From Ligustrum vulgare (Eukaryota; Streptophyta; Magnoliopsida; Lamiales; Oleaceae): a stretch of DNA of 64,000 bases. Of this stretch, positions 35,601 through 47,173 are shown one piece after another. Made by a program: the position numbers and the translations under genes. The stretch is taken from positions 60,462,040 through 60,526,039 of the forward strand of contig OY743176.1 in NCBI GenBank assembly GCA_963555705.1, given 5' to 3'. The first letter of the stretch is position 1, and each line of letters begins with the position of its first letter. Under the pieces are notes generated by a model. The model saw nothing but the letters and a program-made list of their open reading frames with translations, searched no databases and was not told the DNA's origin.

Positions 35601-35728
35601 TCTAATCTAAACCTATATAAAAACCTATTTCAAAAGAGGATCAGTCTTTCATCAATGAAGTGGGTCGATTTTCCTTTTTCTTTTTTCAGCTTAATACTTT
35701 TTCTTGCAGGCTGCCATTCTTTAGCTGA
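23547..35728 (+). CDS. SVP-like: SVP/AGL24/JOINTLESS-like MADS-box transcription factor
   Basis: Type II (MIKC) MADS-domain protein of 227 aa; a nuclear DNA-binding factor that recognises CArG boxes. Relatives repress or time flowering, control inflorescence and abscission-zone identity, or regulate bud dormancy. Exons: 23547-23728, 33903-33981, 34392-34456, 34709-34808, 34917-34958, 35119-35160, 35363-35517, 35710-35728. All junctions are GT-AG and the sum is 684 nt in frame. The MADS domain (residues 1-60) starts [13 protein letters not shown], typical of the clade. Exon 2 ([20 protein letters not shown]) and the K domain ([18 protein letters not shown]...) are diagnostic of SVP. The C-terminus [16 protein letters not shown] contains an LxLxL (EAR-type) motif; relatives commonly end with LGLP plus a short tail. 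Intron 1 is about 10.2 kb because of nested transposons. No defect was seen, so the gene is probably functional. Confidence 0.93.
24761..24825. repeat. (TTTTGG)n-like short tandem repeat
   Basis: About ten hexamer-like units, TTTTCG shifting to TTTTGG, just before the decayed Copia element in intron 1. Confidence 0.8.
24844..25340 (-). repeat. Copia remnant LTR, left copy (3' LTR)
   Basis: 497 bp, TGTT...TACA. It aligns with 32466-32839; shared blocks include ATAATGGATAATAAAAG-type and TTTATAGAGGTTTG sequences. The right copy also has a (CT)n expansion at about 32669-32695. Confidence 0.75.
25623..26738 (-). pseudogene. Copia RT and RNase H remnant
   Basis: Read on the minus strand from 26693 down, pieces in shifting frames give [19 protein letters not shown] and [14 protein letters not shown] (RT N-terminal half). 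A decayed palm follows (26405-26088). Then come [20 protein letters not shown] and [20 protein letters not shown] (RNase H, with the catalytic Asp region). The order fits Ty1/copia. The YVDD motif appears as [10 protein letters not shown] and several stops and frameshifts are present. This is a dead copy, not part of the host mRNA because it lies within the intron on the other strand. Confidence 0.8.
27690..28393 (+). mobile_element. Cassandra-type TRIM with 5S rRNA-like LTRs
   Basis: A complete 704-bp terminal-repeat retrotransposon in miniature. LTRs at 27690-27967 (278 bp) and 28117-28393 (277 bp) both begin TGTAATACC and end GGGTCGTTACA. The initiator-Met primer site TGGTATCAGAG starts at 27970. 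A purine tract, ACAAGGGGTGAT, precedes the second LTR. The target duplication is CGTAT (27685-27689 and 28394-28398). The internal region is only about 150 bp with no ORF. Each LTR holds a stretch similar to plant 5S rRNA, the hallmark of Cassandra. Element size and LTR length fit the known range. It depends on enzymes from other retrotransposons. Confidence 0.9.
27769..27851 (+). ncRNA. 5S rRNA-like domain in Cassandra LTR 1
   Basis: AACTCCACAGCTAAGTGTGC corresponds to AACTCCGCAGTTAAGCGTGC of plant 5S rRNA, which contains the Pol III box A. GGGATGGGTTACCTCCTGGG corresponds to the box C region (AGGATGGGTGACCTCCTGGG). The second LTR has the same domain at about 28195-28270 with different substitutions. 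The whole is not a normal 5S gene because the first ~40 bases and the 3' pairing end do not match. In Cassandra such domains can be transcribed by Pol III; whether this one is cannot be told. Confidence 0.75.
31175..32460 (-). pseudogene. Copia gag, protease and integrase remnant
   Basis: Minus-strand pieces right of the solo LTR. At 31943-31734 [19 protein letters not shown] and [17 protein letters not shown] match the protease-integrase linker, also seen as [19 protein letters not shown] in the intact Copia at 36-41 kb. At 31366-31175 [11 protein letters not shown] and [20 protein letters not shown] match the end of the integrase core (normally PQQNGVAERMN). At about 32100-32350 decayed gag sequence lies in several frames. 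Non-functional. Confidence 0.7.
32840..33150 (-). mobile_element. hAT-like fragment with CAGGGGCGGAGCC end
   Basis: CAGGGGCGGAGCC at 32840 resembles the CAGAGGCGGAGCC-type terminal repeats of many plant hAT elements and interrupts the right LTR of the Copia remnant. The minus frame (33148-32822) ends in [11 protein letters not shown], as often seen where such termini are read through. No matching right end or 8-bp duplication was found, so the extent is a guess. Confidence 0.3.
34490..34669. mobile_element. MITE in MADS intron 3
   Basis: 180 bp bounded by CATGACCCC and GGGGGCATG. It shares blocks with the MITE at 63363-63539: CAGATTTTAATC, AGTCAAAGT, AATTTTAAC and ATCAAAATCTA in the same order. 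An inner hairpin is formed by CTACAACTT and AAGTTGTAG. A target duplication is not clear. Confidence 0.6.
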
Positions 35729-36016
35729 AGCTAAGGAGCTAAGCTCTTAACTGCCGATGGATGGATGATCACTTGCCAAATATGAATGCTCAATATATAT
35801 AATTAATCTACTTGCACAACTAATTTGACAATGAAAATGACAATTATGTGATGTGAAAATGTTGTTGTTGATTTAAAAGACGATGTGATGTGTGAAAAAT
35901 CAGAATTGTGCTACGTAAGTTAATTATCATTGTCATTGTCACACTCATTGTGAGTGTAGCAAAGTTGATATATATATGTTCATATATATGTTTCGACTAT
36001 GGATGGATGTTCAAAT

Positions 36017-36769
36017 TGTTGCGCTAAGGATCACAAATTCAACCACACCAAGTAGAGCAAACAAAATAATTATATCACAATCACAATGTGAATATAACCC
36101 AACCAATCACACACTCACACATACTATTAAATAAAAATATGAATACCGATTTATTTTGCGTGGAAAAACCCTCCAATGCGAAGGAAAAACCACGTGACAG
36201 TAGTTCACCCCAAATCTTCCACTATAACTTCAAAGTGGGCACGCCAAATGTTCTTCCCTAATCAAATAGGGACTGACAAATAGAGCATTACAAAATCACC
36301 TCAAAAATACAAATAACCTATAACTAAAATAAGTGAAAAATCAAAGATAAAAGCTGGAAGAAATCACCCAAAACAAGAATTGAAATCTGTCACGAATAAC
36401 CAGCTGTACGAACCTCCAAATGACGATCCAACCGTCCAAAATGTAGGTCTATACGTCTACAATCACCTTACAAAATTTCAGCCCGATCGGAGAAGAGATG
36501 ACCGCAAGATGCAGTGGATTTCTAGGCTGCTGTTTTCAAATCCGAGAAAAATAGCTTTGTCCCTTCTCTCTCTATTCTTTTCCAACTCTCTCCCTTTTTT
36601 TTTTTTTTTTTTTGAGGCTTGCCCTAGTCTTTTTACTTAAAACCTAAAGTGTGAGAATAACACTTTTCATCCCCAAACTTTGTAACAAAGGTTAAGTAAG
36701 TCATTTTCATCTATATGAGTTCAAATAGATAAAATACATGGGTCATCCTCATAGGAGGGAAACCCAACA
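36017..36769 (-). repeat. Copia 3' LTR (left copy)
   Basis: 753 bp, closely similar to the right copy. Differences include a longer pure T tract here (about 36596-36614) and a short deletion in the CACACA region. Confidence 0.9.
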
Positions 36770-39700
36770 AATCTCCCCCTCCTGACTATGAGGAGAGGGT
36801 ACGACAACTCTATAAAAAGCTTCAAGCTTCTCTTTTGGAAGAGTTTTAGTCATCATGTCTGAACCATTATCATCAATATGGATCTTTGTCAATTCTAACA
36901 ACTTGGAATTTAACACATCACGAATCCAGTGATATCTAACATCAATATGTTTTGATCTAGCATGAAAGGTAGAGTTCTTACTGAGATGGATGACACTTTG
37001 ATTTTCACAATGCAATAAATACCTTTCCTGCTTCATTCAAAGCTCTTGTGAAAATTTCTTCATCCACAACAACTCCTTACAAGCTCCAGTTACAGCAATA
37101 AACTCTGCTTCTATCGTAGAAAGAGCAACGCATTTCTGTAGTCTTGATTGCCATGAAACAGCTCCTCCTCCAAAAGTAATCAAGTACCCAGAAGTAGACT
37201 TTCTATTATCTACATCTCCGACCATATCAGCATCTGTATATCCAGTCAATACAGGTTTCTCACTTCCAAAGCAAATACACAATTTGGAGGTGCTACGGAG
37301 ATACCTGAGGATCCACTTCACTGCATCCCAATGTTCTCTACCTGGATTGGAGAGAAATCTACTAGCAACACCAACAGCATGAGCTATGTCAGGTCTGGTA
37401 CATACCATTGCATACATTAAACTTCCCACGGCTGAAGCATATGGAACATTCTTCATATCACATTTTTCTTCTTCAGTAGAGGGACTTTGCTTTGAGCTCA
37501 ATTTGAAATGACAGGCAAGTGGAGAGCTAACTGCTTTAGCTTTGTCCATGTTGAATTTTTCAAGTACCTTCAGAATATATCTTTCCTGTGATAACCACAA
37601 CTTCTTGGCTTTCCTGTCTCGAACAATGTTCATGCCAAGGATTTTCTTTGCTGGCACCAAGTCTTTCATTGAAAAGGACTTGCTCAATTCCTTCTTTAAC
37701 CTGTCAATTTTAGATACATCATGGCCAACAATTAACATATCATCAACATAAAGTAACAGGATAAGAAAATCATTATCAACAAATCTTTTAATGAAAACAC
37801 AATGGTCAGAAGTTGTTTTCCTGTAGTTATGCTTCTCCATGAATGATTCAAACTTCTTATACCATTGCCTCGGTGCTTGCTTCAACCCATATAGACTTTT
37901 CTTCAATTTACAAACCAGGTCTTCCTTTCCTTTCACTTGAAAACCCTCAGGCTGCACCATATAAATATCTTCTTCAAGATCACCATGAAGAAAAACTGTT
38001 TTTACATCCATCTGCTCAATCTCTAAATCCATGCTAGAAGCCAAACCAAGTATCAATCTAATGGATGACATCTTTGCCACTGGAGAGAAGATTTCATTGA
38101 AATCAACACCTTCTTTCTGACTGAACCCTTTTACAACCAGTCGAGCTTTGTACTTTGGTTGTGAGCTATTTTCTTCGGTCTACAACCTGTACACCCATTT
38201 GTTTTTCAATGCCCTCTTGCCTTTAGGCAATTTCACCAACTCATAAGTGTGGTTAGCATGTAGTGACCCCATTTCATCTTGCATAGCTTCCAACCACTCT
38301 TTTTTCTGCTCATGAACAATAGCTTCTTGATAGCATTCTGGTTCTCCCTCATCAGTAAGAGTTATAAATTCTGTGGTAGGATATTTCTTTGAGGGTTGAC
38401 GGGTTCTACTTGATCTTCTCATAGAAATCTCATATGCTGTTTCTACAAACTTAGTGTCTGACTGATCATCCTGCTCAATTACCTCCTCAGTGTCATTAGG
38501 GGGAATATGGTCATTACCATCATTTTCATCATTCTGAGCATCTTGAACATCATCTCCATTTTGACTAGAATCTATAGATGGAGGAATAGGATCCAAGTCA
38601 ACTAGATCATTGCTTGTTTCTGGTTTTTCCACGACTTTCTCAATATCTTCAATGGTGTGGTCTTCCATAAACACAACATCTCGGCTTCTAACCAGCTTTC
38701 TTGAAATAGGATCATAAAGTCTGTAACCAAGATCATCTAGACCATAACCCAAGAAGATGCACTGCTTTGTTTTTGAGTCAAGCTTGGTTCTCTCGTCTTT
38801 GGGAATATGCACAAAGGCTTTACATCCAAAAACCTTCAAGTGATTGTATGAAATATCTTTCTCATTCCATATTCTTTCTGGCACCTCAAGTTATAAAGGA
38901 ATAGATGGAGAAATATTTATAACATGCACCGCTGTAGCTAATGTTTCACCCCAAAAGGACCTTGGCAACTTGGCATGTGACAACATACATCTTATCCTCT
39001 CTACAATGGTTCTATTCATTCTTTCTGGCAAACCGTTGTATTGAGGAGTTTTAGGAGGAGTTCTTTGATGTCGAATACCCTGACTTCTGCAGTACTCGTC
39101 AAATGGCCCTAAATATTCACCACCATTATCTGTGCGAATACACTTTAATGACATTCCAGTTTCCCTTTCAACACTGGCCTGAAACTGTTTAAAGGCATCC
39201 AACACTTGATCTTTCGTTTTTAAGGTATAAGCCCATACCTTCCTTGAATGATCATCAATGAATGTGACAAAGTACAAGGCACCACCAAGTGTTCTAGTTT
39301 TCATATGACCACAAACATCTGAGTGCACCAACTCCAAAGCATTTGGCTTCCTTGAAGGAGGATTAGTCTTAAAAGCAACTTTGTTCTGCTTTCCAGCTAG
39401 ACAATCTGCACAAGATTTTAAGCAAGTACCTCTCATACCAGAAAGAAATCCTTTCCTACAAAGAAAGTCCATACATTTTTGTCCCATGTGACAAAGTCTC
39501 TTATGCCACAGTTCTGTAGATGAATCATCTGATACTGCGTTAATCAGACCATTAGTAACATTTGCCTGCATTATATAGAGAGTAGAAGACTTCGATCCTC
39601 TGGCCACAACCATTGACCCCTTTTTGAGTTTCCAAACACCATCACTGAATATGTTACAATAACCCTCATCATCAAGTCTTCCAGCAGAAATCAAATTTAG

Positions 39701-40777
39701 TCTCATATCAGGAACATGCCTCACATCTTTAAGTATCAACCTGCTACCATTATTAGTCTCTAGACACACATTTCCAATACCAATGACTTTAGATGAACCA
39801 TCATTTCCCATCTTCACCACTCCAAATTCACCTGCAGTGTAAGAGGAGAAGAAATCCCTTCTGGAAGTAGCATGAATGGAGGCACCACTATCAATAACCC
39901 AATTGAATTCTTGGCAAGCAATATTGACTTCATCTACACCACAAACAATGAGCAAATCTTTAGTAGTAGCTGTCACTGTCTCCTTATCACCATCTTTCTT
40001 GTTACCTTTCTTTTGTTCAGAAGCTTGATATCTCTTACATTTACGGCAATGCTTCTTCATATGGCCTTTGTTGCCACAATAATAGCAATCAAAATCTTTA
40101 TTTTGCTGAGATTTGCCTCTGGACTTGTCACGATTCTTAGGACCTTTGCTTTTGCTTCTCCCCCTATTTTCCATGACAAGGGCTTCTGACTGAGAATATG
40201 AAGAACCATATGTCTTCCTTCTTGTCTCTTCATTTAATAAACCACCTTTTACCAGGCTCATAGACACCACTCCTTCAGGGGCTGAGTTGGTCACTGAAAC
40301 TCTGAAAGTTTCCCAACTATCTGACAAAGAACCCAAAAGCCACAAAGCTTGCACTTCATCATCAAAAGAAATTTTCATAGTAGCCAACTGATTTATAATT
40401 CCCTGCATCTCATTCAAATGATCAGTAATAGGAGACCCATCTTTATACTTCAAATTCATAAGCTTTTTAATCAAAAACAATTTGTTTCCTCCAATTTTTC
40501 TTGCATACAGCTCCTCCAATTTTTTCCAAAGTGTGTGTGCATTAGTTTCATCAGCTATATGATTGTGGACATTATCATCTACCCATTGCCTTATGTAGCC
40601 ACATACTTGTCTATTTAACAATTTCCACTCCCCATCACTTTTATCACTTGGCTTCCCTTCATCGCCTAAAATGGGAGTATGAGATTTTTTGCAATAAAGT
40701 AGGTCCTCCATTTTTCCTTTCCACATATGATAATTGCTTCCATTTAGACTAATCATTCTACTGGTGTTCACTTCCAT
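36749..40777 (-). pseudogene. gag-pol: Copia gag-pol polyprotein with three nonsense codons
   Basis: The start is chosen at ATG 40777 ([20 protein letters not shown]); the longer frame to 40831 would cross the primer site. Order along the minus strand: gag; zinc knuckle [14 protein letters not shown]; protease [12 protein letters not shown]; integrase zinc finger (HKRLCHMG to CADCLAGKQ); DDE core with [18 protein letters not shown] and [12 protein letters not shown]. Then RT follows with [32 protein letters not shown] and LLLYVDDMLIVG, and RNase H with TGYTDADMVGDVDNRKSTSG. INT-before-RT order and motifs place it in Ty1/copia, Tork/TNT1 group. Stops: TAA 38891-38893, TAG 38180-38182, TGA 37037-37039, all in the one frame, with no frameshift seen. 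It cannot make the full polyprotein without readthrough. Confidence 0.9.
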
Positions 40778-40820
40778 GGTTATACACAAACAATCTAATA
40801 ACCACAAGCTCTGATACCAC

Positions 40821-41592
40821 TGTTGCGCCAAGGATCACAAATTCAACCACACCAAGTAGAGCAAACAAAATAATTATATCACAACCACAATGTGAATATA
40901 ACCCAACCAATCACACAATCAACACACTCACACATACTATTAAATAAAAATATGAACACCGATTTATTTTACGTGGAAAAACCCTCCAATGCGAAGGGAA
41001 AAAACCACGGGGCCGTAGTCCACCCCAAATCTTCCACTATAACTTCAAAGTGGGTACGCCAAGTGTTCTTCCCTAATCAAATAGGGGCTGACAAATAGAG
41101 TATTACAAAATCACCTCAAAAATACAAATAACCCATCATTAAAACAAGTGAAAAACCAAAGATAAAAGCTGGAAGAAATCACCCAAAACAGGAACTGAAA
41201 TCTGTCACGAATAACCAGCAGTAGGAACCTCCAAATGACGATCCAACCGTCCAAAATGTAGGTCTATACGTCTACAACCACCCTGCAAAATTTCAGCCCG
41301 ATCGGAGAAGAGATGACAGCAAGATGAAGTGGATTTCTAGGCTGTTGTTTTCAAATCCGAGAAAAACAGCTTTGTCCCTTCTCTCTCTATTCTTTTCCAA
41401 CTCTCTCCTTTTTTTTTTTTTTTTGTATATTAATTTGAGGCTTGCCCTAGTCTTTTTACTTAAAACCTAAAGTGTGAGAATAACACTTTTCATCCCCAAA
41501 CTTTGTAACAAAGGTTAAGTAAGTCATTTTCATCTATATGAGCTCAAATAGATAAAATACATGGGCCATCCTCATAGGAGGGAAACCCAACA
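40821..41592 (-). repeat. Copia 5' LTR (right copy)
   Basis: 772 bp. It shares with the left copy the block ACGTGGAAAAACCCTCCAATGC, a feature of this Copia LTR type. Confidence 0.9.
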
Positions 41593-43267
41593 CAAATCTC
41601 AAAAGTGTCATTTGTGACTAAGCACATGTTTGGTAAACTTATTTATAAATAAATTTTTACATTTTCTCAAATTATTTTTTAATTACGTATTTTTTTCTAA
41701 ATCACTTTTTAATTACACATTTTATCTTAAAATTCACATGGACTTTATTTATAAACAAACACGGATGTAATTCGTTAAAACGCCCTTAAGCTAATGGAGA
41801 ATTAGTAAAGGTGTCAATTTGAGTAGTCAGAGCTCAGTCGGCCTATCCACTTATGAATTTGCCAACAGTTCTCATTAAAAAGTTCGCCCGCTACAGATTT
41901 ACGAGCCAGATTGGTTCGCAAAATTTAAACACAAGTTCAGGTCAACCTGCTAGTCCATTAGAGGTCGAGTCCACACAAGTCACAATTTTAACTGGTTTGG
42001 TCCTTCTGAATAACAAATATTATTTTTAAAATTTAAAAATGCTTTTTTTTTTGGGTTAAATTATTGAATACAAAATAAACTATAATAATAAATTCACATT
42101 TATATCAAGAAATGTGTAAGTAAAATTTATATCTATTGGGGAACAAACAAGCTATTATGTAAACTAGGATTTTCAAAAGAAAAATCATAAGAATTCATAA
42201 CAAAATAGGGATATTTTAAAATTTTAAAGTTATCTATTAAATAAGAGTTATATAATATTGGAGCAAGTAAAAATAATAGTAAAATACCTTGTGTTTTATA
42301 GAGTTATTACGCTGATCTATCCATCCATCTTGACATTTCTAAGAATGAGCCCCATACTTTTTCATTTATTTACTAAGTTGGCTGACTCAATAGTTGTGGC
42401 CTATATATATACTATTCCAAACAAGCAAGCTAAGCGTAGTGATGATATGGGTCGGGTCGATCATTCCACGCGTCATCCCGCGATCTTCTTTTCCGTCCCA
42501 TTTTTGCACTCGCCAGATTCGGGACAGGGTGGGGCGCTGTGCTGCCGCCCCCATTTGCTGTCTCTAGCTAGAATAATCTACTTGATCATAACATGTGAAC
42601 AAATTATATTAGAAAATATCTGGAAAAAAACGTCAACAAAGAAGTTGACAAAAGAATAATTTATTGCTAATAAAATACAATGAATTTTATGCATGCAAGA
42701 AATACATATATACAGACTCACAATCAAGAATACTTACTAAACTATAGTCTGATTATCTGTATTAACCATTAATCCATAGCTTATATCCATCAAAACTATA
42801 ATAAGCCCTTTTATAATAAAAAAATTAACTACCACAAAACCCTAAATAATTTAAATTAATTAATCGACACTCAAAATAATTAATAAGTAAGAATTTTTTG
42901 AAGATTAAGAAATAACAAAAAAGAGTAATAATCTGGACCGGAGAAATAAGCAAAGTATTAAGACTGATTACTAGAATTCCAAACCTAGTGGGCTTTGCTT
43001 GGAGAAGTAATTAACTAAAATTAGGAAGCCCAAACTAAACTTCAAAAATCTCAAATTTTCTTAATGGGCTTAGCAGGACTAAAGCGGTACCCTAATTTCG
43101 CCCGTAGATGTGATAATGGGTGACTTGGTGGAAACAAGAGAAGACGCTAGAAAGGATTGAGGAAGTTGCTAAATTGAACAATGTAAAAGAGAAAAATCAA
43201 CAAACACGAATTAAAAAGAATTTTTATTTGATTATTTGAAGTTTTTTGTTTTTTGTTTTTTTTTTTT

Positions 43268-43302
43268 GGGGGGGGGGGGGGAGGGGGGGTGGGGAGGTTC
43301 AC
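43268..43302 (+). repeat. G-rich tract, possible G-quadruplex
   Basis: Fourteen G in a row, followed by AGGGGGGGTGGGGAGG. Confidence 0.8.
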
Positions 43303-44767
43303 ACAAAACCCGCCTTGACTCGTCCCTACTTCGGGTCATGGTTTTAATTTCAAACCCGTCCCATCCACCCACATGGCGGTTTTTTCACCCCATTAGGGTC
43401 GGGGTCCCGTTGGGTTCGGGATGGGGCAGTTTTTCTTGCTGTCCCTAGCTAAGCGTTTTGTCTAATAAATTAAATGCCCGTTAGATAAATTATTTGCTTT
43501 TGTTACTACTTCTTGTAGAAAAGTTTATCAGACTAACTTTATCAAAAAGCTCTAATTAGATACAACATTTCAAAAAGAATGTTCAAACGTTTTACCATAA
43601 TTTTTTAATTATATATATATATTTTTTAATAATTTGTCAAAAATCTTTCAAACACACCCTAAATGTATGTTTATATTCAACTTCAATAAAGTTCCGATTG
43701 ATTATAGGGATGCACAAAAAAATTGTGAAACCGCAAATCGAACCTAACTCATTGGTTTGAAATTGCTATTTTGAGACCGCATGAACTCGTGATTTTTTTC
43801 CCTCAAACCGAACTAAATCGCTTTTAAATTTTAAATTAAAAATTAATTTTATTAAATTATAAGTTTTAAAACAATTCAAATATGTTAACAATTATTTGAA
43901 AGAAAAATATAATATGAATCAGAAAACAATATTTTGGAGCTACCCTTTAATATGTATACTAAATTTAACTCTGTACAAGAACAGTACTCATACAATCACC
44001 ATCTTTTCTATTATAATTCTGCATATACTTTGCACATACATGTGGAATGCATGTCCAAAAACTTTCCATATCTTTTGAGGAATATCAGTTGAGTTGTTGT
44101 AGACTTTCATTTCCAATTTTCAACTTTAGCTAGTTTGAGATTTGCAATCCAATGTCTATAGTTATTTAGCGGTAGTAGGATTATGTTTATTAAGGGTGAT
44201 GACGAGTAGCATAAGATGTTTGGTCGATGACAATGATATTTTCTTTCGATTTATTTGTTCTCTAATTTTTTTCTCACTTTATTGTGAGATTAATTGTTAA
44301 AAGAATTTAATTGGGAGGCAGTAGCAGCAGCAAAAGCTTCTTATGCTTGGTTTATTTTTTTTCTTTTTAGTCTTGATGTCGTTCCCTCTTTTTGCTTTTG
44401 GGTAATCACATATTTTTTGGCCGAATGATGTATTGAACAATACAATTAAAATTACTTTTTCGACTTCATGTTTGTATTTTGAATTGGAAACAAATACAAA
44501 TTAATTTAACATAAAACATAATTAGTTCCCGTTTTAACTTACATATCTTCTTAATTTAGCTTTGTATATCAACAAATACGAATTAATTTAACATCTAAAA
44601 TATGTTATATTGTATCAATAGGTAAAAATTGTGATTTAAAACTGAACCAACCGCAAAAAATGGTTTGGTTTGTAAAATAAAATCGTTTGATTTGGTTTAA
44701 AAAAATTTCAAATCGCTTGAAATTGTTTGGTTTGAAAACACATCACAAACCGCCCAAACCGAACCGC

Positions 44768-45210
44768 TAGGTATGTCAACAAGTCGAGCCGAAAATCAGG
44801 GTCGAGCTTTTAGATGTCGAGCTTTTTTTTGCATGAGCTGAGTCGAGCCAAAGCTCGTCCTCAAAAATAAGGCTCGACTCGAGCTTTAGGCTCAAGCTTT
44901 TCCAAGCCAAGGCGGGCTAAGCCGAGCCAACTCTCAAGCTTTCAAATTTTATTTTGTTTTTATAATAAAATCCATAAAATCTTTATTGAAAATGTATATA
45001 TACAACAAACCGAGTCGAGCTTGTGATTAAATTTCAATGCTCAAGTTTTTTGGACGGGCTTTTTTTTTGCTCGAGCTGAACTGAGCTAGAGCTCGTCCCT
45101 GAAAAGAAAGCTCGGATTGAGCTTTGGCTCGAGACTTCGAGCCGCGAGCCGAGCTCAAGTGGCTCGAGCTTACGAGCCATTTTTCCATTCCTACGGCTCA
45201 CCCCTAATTT
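44768..45210. repeat. GAGCTCGAGC-rich non-autonomous element
   Basis: Dense GTCGAGC, GCTCGAG and GAGCCGAGC words on both strands form many short inverted repeats. The block is bounded by TAGGTATGTCAA and GCTCACCCCTAA, which resemble hAT-type ends (TAGGGGTG). No target duplication was confirmed. Confidence 0.35.
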
Positions 45211-45371
45211 GACCTACTAATTCATTACAATATTTGTAACAAGAAAAAACTTTAACATTGGATGGCTGACACTTACAAGAACTTTCAAGGAATCTACACC
45301 TAATGTCCGTGCAAACCTAGAAATTTAAACATGCATCATTTCTTGCAATCTAATAATAAATGGTACAAGTG

Positions 45372-45980
45372 TGTTTCCCCTTCAAGCTCAGCACTGGTAA
45401 TCACGTAGCAGGTAACAAATTAAAGAGAAATCAGATGATGTGTAAGGAACAACAACCTCTTGAGACAAAGTCCCAACGAGAGGTGTGTATTAACGAAGAG
45501 TACAAAGACCGAAAAGAATCAAGGCCTCCAAGGAGCGCAAGCACACAAACTAGACTAAGTTTCGGTAGAAAAAGTAAAGAAAAAAGAAAGTTAGATATCT
45601 CTGTTTGAGAGTTGATTGATTGGTCAATCTAAACGCCTTAATTTCTACTGTATATACAAACTTTTTACAACCGCTTCTAGCATTTGAGTTCTTGATTTGG
45701 TTTCTTGACTTGTAACTTGCTTGGAATAACTGTTGTCCATCATATTGCATAACCGTTGCCCACTTTCTTGCATAACTGACGTCCACCATTTTGTCTCAAG
45801 TAACTTATATGATCTTCTTCAACTGCCCAGGATATGGAAACTGTTGATGAATGACTAGATGATTCGTGGGATGATTCCCCAATATTGCTTCTTCAACCTT
45901 GGCCAGCGTTGTCTCCCAATCGCCCTTGCCATCGTCCTAATCGTCCAAGCACCCTAATGATCGTCCAGTCGCCCAGCTCC
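45372..45980 (-). repeat. Tat-like 3' LTR, truncated
   Basis: Aligns with 53526-54115 through blocks such as GTAATCACGTAGCAGGTAAC and GAGAGTTGATTGATTGGTC, then stops at CGCCCAGCTCC. Confidence 0.8.
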
Positions 45981-46269
45981 TTTCTGATGAGAATCATGGC
46001 AGGCTTGACAGAAAGATCTACAAATCAAGCCAAACAAAACTTCAATGGAATGTTTAAAGGGAAGCAAATCAATAATGGCATGTGGGAAGAAGATTGGAGG
46101 AAAAAATTATAGTCAAAGAAGACTTGGGATGAAATTCAAAAATCAAAAACCTGCAAGGATTGTGATCCAGATTTTTAGTCAGAGAATGAAGCTAAGTTTT
46201 CGGATAGAAGACGTTCGAATTTTGGAACATCTATGAAAATTTGAGGTTGTCTAAATTGTATAAATAGAT

Positions 46270-47173
46270 TGTCACAGACAAGTCTGGACCGTAATCAGTT
46301 AACAGTAAATCGTTAAGTTTTGTTTAGTGCAGTACCAGATGAATTTTGCTTAGGCAGATTCATCTGGATAGTAAAACGTAAACAATAAGAATAAATTGTG
46401 CGGAATTGTAAATGGACAAGAACACAATAATTTGAGCTTAACGTGGGAAAAACCCTAACAGGGAAAACCCACGGTTCGCATCCTGCGAACAAAAACAAAT
46501 CACTATATAAGGAAAGAGTTTATACAGATCAATCTAAACTATAGGATAAATCTACGCATAGACTTTATCAAACATCCAAGAAATAGATCACTCCTTGATC
46601 CTTTTGTAGCATGTAATGTGAGCTGGCGTCCCATCACTCTTCAGTAGTTTTCTTTGACTCTGCAACACTTTTCAGCAACACGAACTCCCGTTCGATCTTG
46701 ATCCAAACCTCCCGTTTGATCTTCACGCTAAAGTTCTTTCATTCTCTAAGTGATTGAATCCTCCTCCTGGAGTATTGAAGTCACAACACAATTGAAGCTT
46801 TAATTATTTTTGTACCACACGAAAATAAAAGTTTCAAGACTTCTTTAACAAGGTGGACGTGTATTTGAGAAGCTCCACACGGATTTTGTATCTTTTCACG
46901 TCTTCAAGAAAAACATCCTGTTTTTCTCCTATTTAAAGTGCAATCAGGTTTACTTGACTCCCAAGTTTTCCTTATTGCATAAGATCTCTAATACCTGCAA
47001 AACATGGTAGAGATAATTAGTAAAAGGTAAGATAATTATCCTTAAATAAATCTTACCATAAGCAATGATAATGATAAATCTTAAAAGATCTTACCATAAA
47101 ATAGGATCTCAAATATTAGCACCATATTTTCGGCCTACACAAGGATTTTCACAACCTAGATTTTCGTCCAACA
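46270..47173 (-). repeat. Probable Copia LTR fragment
   Basis: Starts TGTCACAGAC and ends GTCCAACA, followed by AATCTTTCCATGTG, whose complement looks like a Copia polypurine tract. It contains ACGTGGGAAAAACCC, like the Copia LTRs at 36 and 41 kb. No partner LTR is present, and flanking bases do not form a clear duplication. Confidence 0.45.

Larger units (their letters stand above)
36017..41592 (-). mobile_element. Tork/TNT1-like Copia retrotransposon, full length
   Basis: 5576 bp in minus orientation. LTRs at 36017-36769 and 40821-41592 begin TGTTGCGC and end AAACCCAACA. The 5-bp target duplication is CAAAT (36012-36016 and 41593-41597). The primer site lies at 40809-40819 (complement TGGTATCAGAG, initiator tRNA-Met) and the polypurine tract at 36770-36783 (complement AGGAGGGGGAGATT). 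A single gag-pol frame is broken by three nonsense codons. It lies 288 bp after the MADS stop codon, so its transcription runs toward the MADS gene on the opposite strand. Confidence 0.93.
41598..45371. other. Intergenic DNA with small decayed repeats
   Basis: No gene is supported. A GC-rich patch at about 42445-42565 (GGTCGGGTCGATC ... GGGACAGGGTGGGGCG) and a related one at about 43300-43450 (GGGTCGGGGTCCCGTTGGG) end in CTGTCTCTAGCTA and CTGTCCCTAGCTA, so they look like two copies of one short repeat. Complementary AACCG/CGGTT-type runs at 43720-43830 and 44640-44770 may be the ends of a non-autonomous DNA element. Confidence 0.35.

Noticed and set aside
40778..40831. Longer start for the Copia gag at 40831
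   Set aside because: It would place the start inside the LTR and read through the primer-binding site; ATG 40777 is the sensible start.
42258..42659. 133-codon + strand frame
   Set aside because: AT-rich, crosses a GC-rich repeat patch and shows no domain; likely chance.
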